Assembly: GCA_034190875.2 (NCBI GenBank)
Contig: CM067351.1
Span: forward strand, 8,756,953-8,820,952
Direction of reading: 5' to 3'
DNA from: Urechis unicinctus
Lineage: Eukaryota; Annelida; Polychaeta; Xenopneusta; Urechidae
DNA: 64,000 nt
The translations under genes were made by a program, and so were the position numbers. Below the pieces are notes generated by a model, which saw nothing but the letters and a program-made list of their open reading frames with translations, was not told the origin of the DNA and made no database searches. Shown piece after piece: positions 15,660 through 27,165 of this stretch (position 1 is the first letter of the stretch; each line of letters begins with the position of its first letter).

Positions 15660-16260
15660 GTTTAGCTGTGTGACAATTGGACTACTTGATGACATTTATT
15701 TGGGTTAACAGCTTCCAAAATGGAAACAGAAGATGGTGATATGTCATTTATCTTTCATTCAACCCGATTTAGTCAAATTGAAGCCCAACAAGTTGATGTA
15801 GCCATTACAGATCTGCAAAAAGCGCTAAGCTTCTAACGTACGCTTAAACCGTCAACACGCCCTGCACCTTTGACCCGCATAGTTTGGACCCTGCCTTAAC
15901 CTTGCCAACGCTATTTGGACATTGATTAACATAGTCAATGCACATGCAAACCGCCGAGAGGTTTGTTAATAGATTATCGAGCATTCTCCCGCTTTGTTGC
16001 ATATGGCCTTTGAACTAGGGAATATCAGAGATAATGTAACAATTGTATCATCATGTGATTATTGCAAGGTAATCAACTGGTCGTTGAACGGTCTGAATAA
16101 TCTGATATATGAATATTGGGCATGGTGTCCATTTGACACGTATGAGGAACAGGATTATAGAACGGTGTTGTGACTTGATTATATGTCATTGCTCAGTAAG
16201 AGTAAAACTACTAACCCTTACTTATTTCCCAAACAAGAAGCTGATGCTACTTTACAAATC
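15660..16260 (+). repeat. Dispersed unit Y, copy 2, with downstream extension
   Basis: Diverged copy of the unit at 9650: GGTTAACAGCTTCCAAAATGG, ATGTCATTTATCTTT, CAACAAGTTGATGT. The match resumes at 16080-16260 with phrases equivalent to those at 10190-10400 (GTCCATTTGACACG, AGGATTATAGA, GAAGCTGATGCTACTTTACA). The monomer is therefore at least 600 bases long and recurs with a step of about 6 kb. Confidence 0.65.
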
Positions 16261-17967
16261 ATACTTATTTGAACACCAGAAGGCGGCGATCTACAATACT
16301 CCTTTGCACTCCGCTGCTTCAGTTGTCCATCGTTCTTATAAGATCTTCCATATCTTGATTGATTGTCTTTGTACAAAGCTCACCCTCTACATTCTATTAT
16401 TTTATTTCCTCCTCAGGCCGCAGTTGCAATCGAGAAGAACCACCCAATATCAGCTAAAAGAAGACATGTTAAAAATATATCTCTGCAATCGTCTGAAATT
16501 CGTAAAGATTCTGAAATCGAATCAACTAGTTCTAAATTTGCTGGCAAATACTGTCGGCCGAAGCGTTCACCAACTCAACCAATAATAAGGGTTGCATCGA
16601 TGTCTACCATTGTAAAGTGACATGTGATCAACAGCTCGGGCTGCGAAATTATCCTTTTAGCAGCTGGTAAGATTGACAGTACGTCAATCTGTGAGCAAGC
16701 AGCTGGATTTGAGACTAGCCGTTTATGTGTATACCTTCACCTATCACAACAGCACACAGGCAAACAACGGATGATGGTTCACATATCAACGTAGATCAGT
16801 TTCAGTTACCTGTTTCGGGTGCACACCTAATAGTTGAGGCTTCATTTATCGCTATGAAGATCAAACCATTTATCAATGGTGACAAGATGGCAAGTCAAAT
16901 GAGGAAAATAGTCGTCACAATGAGACACACGTCACAGTGAGCGTTCCTTCCAATCCATGCCCATCATGACGAATAATGACCATAGGGGTCATCATGTCAT
17001 CTGATGTACATGACAACCAACTTCTCCTTGTCTGGCCGTTCACGGGAGGTGAACAGTATAATGATGTTGATGTTGGGCAGGACGTGTTGTTAATGATCTA
17101 AAAAGTTGTCCTCGCCAGCCATGTAATATGAGTGCAGTAAAGGGAAAATGAATATGGGAGTATTCGTGGAACATACAGGTCTACCCCTAAATACCGCGCC
17201 AATCCGGGTCCATAAATCGGAGCCGCGAGTTAAATTAAATCGAAAGTAGCGCCCATGGCGAACAGAGGGTAAACTAACTCTGCGCGTCATCCGCCTTTTT
17301 TGCGGGCTAAACTTGTCAGTAGGATTGCTATACCGATAAGGAATGGAAGGGGACTTTATTACATGGATTTAAATTGCTTTTAAAGGGCCACTAAAATGAA
17401 AATTTCACTTTCTTTAAGATTTCCACAGTAGCAAATATGCATCAATCTAAAACCTTCTCTGCAATCCGTTTTCAAAACTTTGAACTCTAAAGTGATGAAA
17501 TTCGCCGTCTAAACCGGATAATCTCGAGTAAACGATCTCCAGCGCGGCCATTACCCTATGACTCACAAAAAGAACCGCTCGGGAAGCCAGCGAGGGCTGC
17601 TGCGTCTGGAGAGGCTGGCGACCGAGACCCACGTTATGCTGTGCGAGGGTGGTGGCAGCTATTATTTTTGCTTCGCAGCGCACCTTCGTCGCGCATTCTA
17701 CACATCATCAGATCGCGCCGATGCGCGTTTGCTGTTAGTACCCCCCACCCCTTGTCAGAAGACTCCGCTATCTTTTTGCGTTCATTTCAGCATCTTGTTG
17801 CTTTTTTCACTCGAGCCTTGGTTTTGTGGAACTTTCAAACTTTTTACCTGCGACGATAGATCTACTGCTTTGAGATACTTGAGAATATCACTGTATGAAG
17901 TCTGTCACCTGTCATCATGTCAGAGAAATGTGTTGCCAAATAGTGCTGTAACACAGCCAGTAGAGGT

Positions 17968-18699
17968 GTGTCAGTGTTCGCGTTCCCTGAAGCAACCCAC
18001 AGGCAGTGGAAGCAGTTCGTTTGTATCAAGCTACTGTGCCGTGACATAAGGAAACTCAGCCCCCTATATCAAACATCATCAGTTGAAGCATTTCATTCAA
18101 CCATCCTCCACTTCTCCCCTAAAATGACTGTATATCCTTACATGGGTATGCTTATCAGGTAAAGTCATAATAATAACATATTTTCAATATGAAGCCAGTA
18201 CCAATGCAAGTGGATGTAATGGATTATGTTTCGTTTCGATGTTTGTAGACTCTATTTGGCTGGGATGCATTTCCATGAGAACAGTTGTCGAACACAGGCA
18301 GTTAACAAGAAAGGGGCCAATTTTTCCATGTTCCGGAGCCAATTTATCTCATCAAGTATCCCAAGTACAAGAAAGGAGACTACATTGTCAAGGCCAAAAA
18401 AAGAGAACAAACTTTCGGTAAGAATTTAACAATTTACTTTGTATACATATACTTATAGATCAGAGACACTAATAATGAAATATGAGAGGAGTAAGCATAT
18501 AATAATATAAAAATGTATTATATTATTTTCAGACTATGTGAACATCTTGAACAATTTCTTGATCAACGAAGTTGCTGTCAACCCAGAGAAGTTTGCACAT
18601 CTGCTTGATGAGTTTGATGTTCCTCCACCAATGTGCTCGTCATATGTCAGACCTGACAAAGCCACAGCTGTACTTCAACATAGTTCAAGATTTAAATGA
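17968..18699 (+). pseudogene. C-terminal part of a Kolobok-type (THAP-family) transposase
   Basis: Three exons fit GT/AG borders and phase: one ending at 18158 (donor GTAAAG), 18249-18417 (donor GTAAGA), and 18533-18699 (stop TGA). Exon 1 reads Arg-Asp-Ile-Arg-Lys-Leu-Ser-Pro, then Gln-Thr-Ser-Ser-Val-Glu-Ala-Phe-His-Ser and Met-Gly-Met-Leu-Ile-Arg. Exon 2 reads Leu-Ala-Gly-Met-His-Phe-His-Glu-Asn-Ser and, after a one-base frameshift at the T-run near 18320, Tyr-Pro-Lys-Tyr-Lys-Lys-Gly. Exon 3 encodes a helical tail ending Ser-Arg-Phe-Lys. This order matches the C-terminal region of THAP-containing Kolobok-like transposases. The THAP finger and most of the catalytic domain are missing, with under 600 bases of insert upstream, so it cannot be active. 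The family call is from remembered motif order, not a search. Confidence 0.65.
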
Positions 18700-18713
18700 G
18701 GAATTCATGGTGT

Positions 18714-19937
18714 TCACGATAGATCAGGAAGTTTAAATCCTTTATATTGTGCCACTTCACTGGGGAATCCCTTCCTGATCTGTGCCACAGCACACGCTGG
18801 TAGTGGAACTCTGATGTGCTTCCCAAGATATCCCCAACATCATTGCACCAGTTGTTTGTAAGCTGTATACCTGTACCGCCTAGAACCATACATTTGGAAA
18901 TTATTGGAACATATGTTCAATAAACCAAGCTTAGTATAAACAAATTTAAATTTGATAAAGGATCAATAATCCACTCACTCGTGCATAGCTTGTTCACCAC
19001 CATCACTGTACCTTTGTATATACGCCTGATATGCAATGAGTGCCCAAGGATTGAGACACACCCCATCAAATCCGGGGTGATGTATGATGCATGTGACAGG
19101 AGCGTCATGCAGTTCATTTGATTAATTCAAGTCAGCCATCATTTTTTTTACCTGAGGGATTTCCTGACAGCACACACATTCTGTAGCGGTGAGCATTAGC
19201 GTGCAGTGAGAGCAATTACACCTGAAAGAATACAACAGCATATGTCACATTATTAAGTTTCAACAGTACTTTTTCAAATATTTCAAGATTTTTCAAAGTG
19301 TTATGACATAGCATCTTTGTCATTGATGAAATTTAATTGTGGAAAATGTATTCAACATGTCAAATGGTCTAAGCTATGGATATTTGTACATTCTTTAATA
19401 AAATAACCTTTCAGCATTTTACTTATAGCAACGCAATCTAAACGGTAAACACCGAAACGTGAATGATTATCTAAACAAAATGCTCGGTAGCTGAAGGGAA
19501 AGAGCCCAGTAGAGCTATAAATATCAATAGACTATACCGTCTATACATGTCGTCTTTGAATATGATGCTAACCGATAGTATGTAGTCAAGGTTAGAGACG
19601 GGCGATTAATGACCTCAATCAGGTTTAATCAAATTACAATGTGTGATAAACGCGTGATCGGATCGAAATTGTTTATTCACCAGGAATCGATGGACAGCTG
19701 TAGTCGATTTTCTTCTTGAGGGTCTTCCTCTGACGGCTCCGCCAATATCAATGCGCCGGGATCCTCTTCGTGCTCCGGTTCAAACTGATACGGGTTAATC
19801 TCAGGTTCTTTATCAATTTGATCTGTTGACTCTGACGGAGCATTGCAGTCAATTTCATCCTCGAGGTAAACCGCAAATTCATCGAAATCGTCGTTAAAAC
19901 TATCCGTATCGCTCAAACAATCCTCTGCGGACGCCAT
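18714..19937 (-). pseudogene. P2X7-like C-terminal-domain protein, three exons, two in-frame stops
   Basis: Exon 1 (19937-19681) starts at ATG and encodes an acidic N-terminus with Asn-Pro-Tyr-Gln-Phe-Glu-Pro-Glu. Exon 2 (19221-18979) gives Trp-Cys-Asn-Cys-Ser-His-Cys, Glu-Cys-Val-Cys-Cys-Gln-Glu-Ile-Pro, then His-His-Pro-Gly-Phe and Cys-Leu-Asn-Pro-Trp-Ala-Leu. Exon 3 (18879-18714) gives Tyr-Thr-Ala-Tyr, Leu-Gly-Lys-His-Ile-Arg-Val, Pro-Ala-Cys-Ala-Val and Tyr-Lys-Gly-Phe-Lys. This is the Cys-rich domain of the P2X7 receptor tail, which also occurs as stand-alone multicopy proteins in fish and invertebrates; there is no channel part. Donors are GTGAAT and GTGAGT, acceptors TTTCAG and TTCTAG, and the exons sum to 666 bases (221 codons plus stop). 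TAA at 19124-19122 and TGA at 18842-18840 interrupt it; the TGA sits where the family has Trp. It is otherwise frame-intact: a very young pseudogene, or the stops are sequence errors. Confidence 0.75.
18919..18924 (+). promoter_or_regulatory. Candidate polyadenylation signal AATAAA
   Basis: AATAAA on the plus strand about 220 bases after the stop of the Kolobok-like gene. It lies inside intron 2 of the oppositely oriented P2X7-like gene, so the two transcription units would overlap at their 3' ends. The motif is short and could be chance. Confidence 0.3.
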
Positions 19938-20189
19938 TGTTGCTGTGAACTCGGTCAACTCCTTTTGTGATGTCACGCTCGCGCGACCTTGACCCCGCCA
20001 GTTTGCGCTGCACGGCGCGACAAGCTTTAAATGGTGTATTGTTCTTTCGAGGGTAAGATCAATTATTTGGGATGAATTAAACTGGACGAGGAATAAGACG
20101 AACAATAACTAAAACATTTAGAAATTGAGTGTCAGGTGCATGGGATTTCGTTATCATACTCAAACGTGAGTGATACTAAAAGGAGACAC

Positions 20190-20290
20190 TGTTCCTTAAT
20201 GCCTATCTATAATACTAAGCCCTTAGAGATGCAGAATAATAATTCATCTACCAGCCAACAGCTTTTAACTCAACATGAGCATTGTTATGT
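20190..20290 (+). repeat. Dispersed unit V, copy 2
   Basis: Phrases of the form TCTATAATACTAAG, TAGAGATGCAG and CCAGCCAACAGCTTTTAA recur in diverged form, same order, near 10434, 27560, 47085, 51410 and 54570. Within each large segment V occurs three times, which shows that A and B are each built from about three older monomers. Confidence 0.65.
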
Positions 20291-21060
20291 AGCATTCACT
20301 GAGTCGCTAGTTCACCACGTAGCAAGAGTGTTGACAAGCACAGCATTTGTGAAATTGTCCTCACCAAACCTGAGGGTTTAAGCAATTATCCTTTATTGTT
20401 GCCAGTGTCAAATAATTGTGCATTACTTGAATTGAACGTACGCCTTGGGACATTATCGACGAACAATCTGCTGCATATCCTCCTTCTCCACCAGTGATAC
20501 AAAGCTTGCTTTCATCAACAATTGTATGCGACAGAAGGTAGGTCTAAAAAGGTCGCGAAATTTGTCGTCTCAACATTGCACGTTTGTCAGCAACGTTGAT
20601 TATCCATTAACAGCTAATGAGTTTTTTTTATGTATTCGGTCAATAATAGGAGTGGATATGAATAGATGAGATTTCGGCGCATAAAAACCTTGTGAACCTT
20701 GATGTTATTTTTCGTAACAATCGACGCGTTAATATCTGTGCCACAAATGTGCGCCACATGCTACGGCATGTCTACATTAAATCTGAGTTGCAGCCAAACG
20801 GCTGTAAAATAGGCTGATCTGCAACTGCCCAGTTGTGATGCTGCAAGGAGTGAAGAGTGTCGCTCCTAGTGTCTAAGTTCATTCCCACCAACTGGGATAA
20901 AACAAAAATCCGGCGACAGAGATGTTGCGCAGCTGCGAATAATAAAGGCAAAGAAAAGAATACAGTAAGCACGCATATGTCGTCACGTTTATATCAGACC
21001 AAGATACAGGGGTGCATATTGCATGTTATAGGGCACCTCGAAGTAACAGTCTGTATCTAA

Positions 21061-24000
21061 TGCCCCGAAGTTCCAGGTATACAAGACAATACCCGGGCAG
21101 ACGTCCGTGTCTTCCACCCGCTTTGCGCTCTCTATTCGCTTCTCGCTCTCACTTGCTCACTAGATGATGCCGAATTACCCCTGCTCTGGCGAGGACCGCC
21201 GTGCGCTGGATGTTGCCGACCAACCTTTGACTTTCCCTTATTAGAGGAAACCTCTCCAACTCCTTTTCCAGACTATCGATGTTGCATAGGATTCCGACCA
21301 CTATTTGCCCGACTTGCGTTAAATAGCCACTAGTTTTGGCTAAATCTCCTGCAAATAACGCCCTCGGTTCTTCGCAGTTCGGTCATGCACAATGTGGTCG
21401 AATGCCACGGCTATCTCGACAATGTCGATCCGGCGTTCTTTCTTGTCCCAGAGCAACAATTCCGGTCGTCGGTGCTCCAGCCTTTTTGTGGTTGTCAGGC
21501 AGATATCCCAGACTAGTTTGTAGTAATCGTTTTCTACAACATCTGGGACGTCAGTCCAACTCCCTTTTCGTCGGTGCTCCTAATAGCCCAGTTTCTACCA
21601 CTAGTTGGTATCCGACCTGTCTACATACCGCGTCGTGCTACTCCTTGTATAGGGAAAATCTGTGGGAGGGGCAATTTGCGAGAATGTGGTCGAGAGATGC
21701 CTGTCTCCCTATCTTCTTACAGTGTACCTTTGTCCGAGTCACGTGGTTCTGTGCCGCCATTATGTAGGCCGCCGACCTAGCGTCAACTCTCCCCTCCTTC
21801 AACCATCTGTATGTGTCGTATGAGATGCATGTCTTTCTGAACTCTCCGTGCTGTTTGTTCCGTCGGAACTCCAGCCACTCAGTCTTTTGACCCTCCCTGA
21901 GCATTTTGGTTGTGGGTATGTCTCCCTGTAGCGGTACTGGTCCTTGAGCCATCCAAACCCTCTTTGCTCGTTGCAACAATGTAGCGCGGTCGGGTAACTT
22001 CCTACAGATGTTCTCAAGCACGTCACGCACTTCAAGTATCAGTTGGTCTCGGCCTCCCAAAACATATCTAGACAGGGATGCTAGTGCCACCTGGTATTCA
22101 AACCTGAGGCTCTTGTCCCCCTTCAGGTAGTAGTGGTCTCTACGCGTTCCACAAAACCAGACCCAATTATCGGACATAATCTTTCGTGCTGCGATCTCTA
22201 ACTCGTCTAATTGCTTCATATTCCACACTCTTGCTGCCAGGGTGTATTCCCGCTTGCCTACTACCCGCCAGTTGTTAGCCAACACTTTGTTGCGGACGTT
22301 CATTTTTTATTTGAATATCCGCTTGACGTCAAATTTGAACTCTTTGGACAGTCTTTCTGTCCACTCATCTTCTGCTATCTCAAGCAATTGTGGAACTCTC
22401 ACGTATGTGTAGGAGTCCCTAGCACTCGCAGCCCTTCTAGTCCCTTCACTTGGCCACCACTGCTGGAAATTCTTCCACGGAATAGCTCTGCAGTAGCGCA
22501 CTTTTCCATTCCTAGGCGCATATCGATAGCTTTTGAAACACGGACTACTGTCGAATGGAAAGCCGGAACTTGGCTCGGGTCCGTCCAGATCTTTAAATCG
22601 GCCATGAAGAACGCATGATTGATTGGACTTCCTTTACGCAGAAGGCTACTGGGTCAAAGGCGTCGCCTTGGAATAGCCCCCTCTTGTATTTCACCTCCGC
22701 TGTTTCTTCCATTATCTTCCCCTCCCTCACTATGTACCACATGAATTGCATACTCTCCCGACCTATCTTTGCATCGTTGACCATCATCTGTTCAACTAGC
22801 AGACAGTCGTACGTTCCTCTCTGCCCCTTCCTAAACGCTCGCTGATTGAATGGGAGTTCCTCCTCCTGGATAAGAAAGGTGGTAAGGTACTTCGCCATGG
22901 CGCTCGTCAGGAATTTGTACATAGTGTTCAGGCATGCGATGGGCCTGTAGTTGGCTGGGTCTATCGTGTCACCCTTGTTATAGATCAGTGTGCTTCTGCC
23001 TTCGCAGAGCCACTCAGGTACTGGTAAGTCACCCGACAGAAAACCTGTGACGATGACTTTGAGGTCCTTGTTTTCCCTTGGGATCCTATTTCACCAGAAG
23101 TTGCGAACCCCGTCGGGACCTGGAACTTTCCAGGGTTTGGCTTCTTTGACCATCTTGTCCCACACCTTAACCGTCAGCGGCTCAGCACCTTCCGAACGCC
23201 ACCGAGAACCGGCTTTGTCTTTCTGTTCCTCGAGCCACTCATTCATTTAGCTCGTTTGGTCTTCAGCATCCCCCGTGTTTCCAACAAAACCATCCCAGAA
23301 CTCTTCAAGTTGAGCTACCTGGGGTATACCCTCTGGTATCTCGGGTGGGTTTTCTAGGACCTTCGGCCCTTCCAGTGCGAATCTGCGGTTGATGGTTCTG
23401 CGTTCCTCTCTGAGGTCGGACTGTTTTTTTCTCAAACGCTCTAGCCTTCAGCTTAGAGATTAATTCTTCTCTCAGTCGCATGAGTCTAATGTTAGTCGCG
23501 CCAACTGGCTCAGAATGCATCTTTGTTTCGGCGTTCCGGACTTTTCATTCCTTCACCGCCGCAGTTCCTGGTCTACCCACCCGATCTTTCTTTCGGGTAT
23601 CCGCTATAACCGTGTCGTAACCTTTGTTGGCTGGGCGGGGTCTGTTGTCAGACCATCGTTTGCCGTGTCCCTCTAGCTAGCCCAGTGCAAATTGAGCCGC
23701 CGTGTAGGTGGCCGCACTGAGCTTCTCTGGAGTCTGAGCAATTGCGTTCCAGAAGTCGCTGAATAGCTCGCTTGGTTTTGTTAGTTGGGTTTCGTCAATG
23801 ATTTCGCCCTTCTTGCCTGATATAACATAGTTTTAAACTTTCTGCGATGAGTCTGAGTAAGGGAAGATCCAGGGTTATCAGACTATTCACTCCCGGGGAT
23901 TCTTCGCACTAGGTGCTCTCCAGACACCCGGGAGTAGGCCCGGAAGTTTATCGCCCTGGAGATTTTTCCGATGAGGGAGTGTTAGTTTCGGTCGCCCAGC

Positions 24001-24130
24001 TGGCTGTCTGGGTCCCCTACTTTTGTCGCGCCCCACTAGAGGGTCCTCCCAACTACTCGCCTCCCTCTCCAGGGAAGATAACCCTAGGTTGGAAGACATG
24101 CCCCCTTCTAGACATGCACGACAAAGATCA
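21061..24130 (-). mobile_element. Non-LTR retrotransposon with C-terminal restriction-like endonuclease
   Basis: About 3.07 kb inserted in segment A where segment B has only about 450 unrelated bases (52620-53065). GC content is clearly higher than the surroundings. The minus strand carries, from 5' to 3', a long untranslated or decayed region, a reverse transcriptase, and a C-terminal Cys/His finger plus endonuclease-like domain. The right junction lies just before sequence shared with B (CAAAAGATAGCC at about 24137). I cannot see a clear target-site duplication or poly(A). Elements with this order belong to the early-branching R2/R4/NeSL/CRE side of non-LTR retrotransposons; the exact clade is not resolved. 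Confidence 0.8.
21149..23840 (-). pseudogene. Reverse transcriptase / restriction-like endonuclease ORF, broken
   Basis: Read from 23840 down, the frame passes a pre-RT region (Phe-Trp-Asp-Gly, about 23300), then Gly-Pro-Asp-Gly-Val and an in-frame TGA near 23090. Next come Asn-Tyr-Arg-Pro-Ile-Ala-Cys-Leu-Asn and Asn-Gln-Arg-Ala-Phe-Arg-Lys-Gly-Gln-Arg-Gly, followed by Gly-Leu-Phe-Gln-Gly-Asp-Ala (motif B). Motif A with its catalytic Asp is missing: Met-Trp-Tyr-Ile-Val-Arg runs straight into Glu-Gly-Lys-Ile, consistent with an internal deletion. Motif C reads Phe-Met-Ala-Asp instead of Phe-Met-Asp-Asp. The C-terminus has Asp-His-Ile-Leu-Ala-Asn-Cys-Pro (about 21670), then Arg-Arg-Pro-Glu-Leu with Arg-Ile-Asp-Ile-Val-Glu-Ile-Ala, the restriction-like endonuclease pattern, and ends at TGA 21149. 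Several frameshifts are present. It cannot be active. Confidence 0.82.
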
Positions 24131-24149
24131 CTGTCATCAAAAGATAGCC

Positions 24150-24990
24150 TCGTTCAAATTATAAAGAGTTTCAAAATAAACATCTCTAATACGCTCATGC
24201 CACCGCAATACATCCGAAAAACAGCACTACGTACAACAGCACAATAAAACACACGCACCTACTACCGGATAAATAGATTGCGTGTTCCCTCATCTGACCT
24301 CATTAGAGACTAGACTGCCGTATGCTCTATTGCCATGGTTAATATTACAACGAGTGTTCATTTGAATACGAGGGGCAATATTTGGGATGAAAATCGATGA
24401 AACCATCACACTAGAAAAAACTGTAAACAATGTAAACTCTTTGTGGGGTAAATGACGAATATATGTCGGCATCGCAATGAGACATATACATATTATACAA
24501 GCTACTCTAATTGGGTTTCAACGTTTTGCTGTTTTGCTAAATAAGGTGAGAATATCACATATTCTCCTTCTGTTATGAATGTTACTATTAGCAAATGATA
24601 AACAACCGAAAACCTGCGTGACACCAAACGATGTTTTAACATAATATGTATTCTTGATGACAGCGCAATGAAGGTTGTCACTTGAGTATTCATCATATAT
24701 CCTCATGTGTCTTATAAAGCATAGATGAACGCATTACTGCTGACCAGCATTGTTGAGCTGCACAATTTGTCTCCCACATCGCCGCACGCATGATGTTGGT
24801 TCATCACTTGACTTTGTGGACAGTGACGTTCGATGCGTCAACTACTCTCATTAGATTAATGAAGTACCCATGCACTCCAGCCAATTGGTTGCATTAGATG
24901 GTTTTAATGTACTTCTCTCGATTGCATGGATATATTTTAAGTTTTCACGCGATGAAATGCAACCATCTAACATTGCAAATCAATTTTTAT
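24150..24990 (+). repeat. Dispersed T-W unit, copy 1
   Basis: Begins with phrases such as ACAGCAC...CACGCACCTACTAC...TTGCGTG (24196-24285) and continues at 24640-24870 with GATGACAGCGCAATGAAGGT, CTTATAAAGCA and CGCACGCATGATGTTGGTTC. The same ordered set recurs at 28690, 53090 and 55560, so this unit repeats every 4.5 kb in segment A and every 2.5 kb in segment B. Confidence 0.75.
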
Positions 24991-25029
24991 AACAGTATCA
25001 CATCAGCCTCGTTTCCACACATCTGTGCA

Positions 25030-27165
25030 TTCGTGGCCTTCTAAAGGTAGAATTGTCAAAAGAACATAAGATGCAGAAACTGCCCTGCAGGTACATTCTT
25101 ATTGAGGCAATATGGTATTCTACCCATCGAATTCATACCGATGCAAGCAATAGGTCCAAGCGAGAGGTTTGGGTCTATAAAGAACGTCACCACTGTTATG
25201 GGTCAATAATTGATTTCCAATAATTAGGCAACGAATAAGTGCGCTACTTAAATTTCTACTAATCTCGGACAGGAAATGCATTGCTCTGAAGCTATTCAAG
25301 AGAAAATGAGATGCTTGTACCTTAGCTTGTACATAAACCTGAAATGAACCTGCAATGCCAACATAATATGGCTCGGTAAAAAGTGACTGCGTAGGTTGGT
25401 ATTGTTGAGCTACGTGTTAACGTGACGTGGTGAATGAGAATCAGAGAGAAGACATTTGTCGAAACACAAGCCGTCTTTTCGAAAGTTTTTAGACTATCAT
25501 CCGATTCCAGTCCTTTTCATTTATAAGCCGAGAAAAAATTAGACGAAGTACATACTACAATCGATGCACGTTAAGTGATTTGTCGACACTGAGGCGACAA
25601 TTTACGCATTACGTATTTATGTATAGTGATTGCTAATTACGTCTTCACGCAGCCAACTAATCCCGGACACATTAATCCTTCACTAGCAATAATTCCAGCA
25701 TTAAACTATAATTTGGTGCGGGGCTGATTTTGCACATTGATTTGCAATTAACAACCTCTGCTTGTGATATAATTGATCTGTTTGACATATATAGGGACCA
25801 CATTAAGACACTAATGTGGTATGCATTGTTGTATAGATGACTCTTTGTGTTATCACTGTGTTAAACGCACTGGTAAAAAGCCATTGAAATATTCAATATT
25901 TACAATTCAACTCTTCTACTGCATGATTTACATCAATAATGCGAGTGTATTATTGCCTTCAGTTTCAGTTATGATCATTGATAATGGTGTTTCTCCTACA
26001 TTCGAGGGACAATTGTGTGCATTTTCAACTCTTTAGTGCGACGATTCTAACTACAAACATTTTGCTTTCACATTTGAATCAAATACTCTACGCTGCCTGA
26101 CACCATTGGTCGGTGGAAAAATATAGTCTTTAAAATTGAATCACCACTTTAAGAATCTCATTAAATGATTAAATCAACTTTAGATGCATTGAATGATCGA
26201 AATTATTCTGTCTTTATCATTACGGCAATCGGCATCGAGCATAAAATACGACAAAGGTGAGATCAACCGCACTAATGGTTGAGCGAAATGCCGAAGAAAC
26301 ATAACTGCCTCGATCAACTACTGATAAACAGATTGTCAATATCGCTTGATAGTTATCACACCAGCAATACAATGAGCACAAGAGAGGGTTGCGCAGTAGC
26401 GTCTCCTTTCACCGTGTCTCATGGGAGTTCATCTGTGCTGACAAATAGACCATTGGCTGGCATTTGCTCTGAGTAACAAGCTTTTGAATTGAAAACCCCG
26501 AAGGTAGAGATTTGTCATTTATCTGTGACACAACATACAGCCAGATTTAGTCAACCGTGAACCCCAACAAGTCAATACTGACAAAGGCTTCGGAGTCACT
26601 TACCTGGACATTGAGATATACGACTTGGAGAAGCAAAATAATTTGCAGCTGAAGAGTAAGTGTTGACATATAGGGTAGAAGGAATTTGGCGCACTGGCTT
26701 GCGTAATGATCTGAAAATATGCTTAATATCGGCTTAAAAACTGTATATCGTGATGCTTAGGTGAGGAAAAGGTTAAAATGCACAAAAACACTAGTGGGTT
26801 ACAACTTCGGCCATAGGTCATCATGCATCGTCCCCTAACAGTATGTGTGTGGCCCCTAAACAAGTACATCACACATACAAGGTGTGGGTGGCAATGATTG
26901 GTCGTCGTAGAGGCTGACGATCTGATGTAAATATTCATTAGACTCGGTGTTCACTTGAAACCGATTTTTGGTGTTTGCTCATTCATAAGGATCGATTCGT
27001 TTCACAAGACGCAACGAAGCCTTGTCTGCTTCTTGTGTGGCGGGAAACAGGCTCACAATAAGTGCCAGGTGATATAAAATTGACGGATACTGATCGTCGA
27101 CGGTTATTAATTCTTTTTTTTATCTACAGAAGAACAAAAATATCTGTAAAATATCCCATGTCAAA
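25030..27165. other. Block private to segment A; no gene; contains Y unit copy 3
   Basis: Segment B continues directly across this point (about 54145-54175), so 2.1 kb is either inserted here or deleted there. At 26450-26640 it carries the Y unit (TTTGTCATTTATCTGTGACA, CCAGATTTAGTCAACC, CCCCAACAAGTCAATAC). No recognisable coding frame or transposon end. Confidence 0.55.

Larger units (their letters stand above)
17384..20024. mobile_element. Insertion in segment A at TTAA carrying Kolobok-like and P2X7-like genes
   Basis: Segment B reads from the left flank (GCTTTTAA) almost directly into the right flank (GCTTTAAATGG) at about 51053-51066, whereas here 2.64 kb lies between them. The left junction is TTTTAA followed by AGGGCCACTAAAATG, which looks like a transposon end. 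The right junction ends just before CTTTAA. Kolobok transposons are known to insert at TTAA, which fits the transposase remnant inside. I see no matching inverted end on the right, so that terminus may be deleted or degraded. The insert contains a plus-strand transposase tail and a minus-strand P2X7-like gene converging on each other. Confidence 0.65.

Noticed and set aside
17558..18049. 163-codon plus-strand frame upstream of the Kolobok-like exons
   Set aside because: It overlaps the first Kolobok-like exon in a different frame and has no THAP or catalytic motif, so I do not extend the transposase into it.
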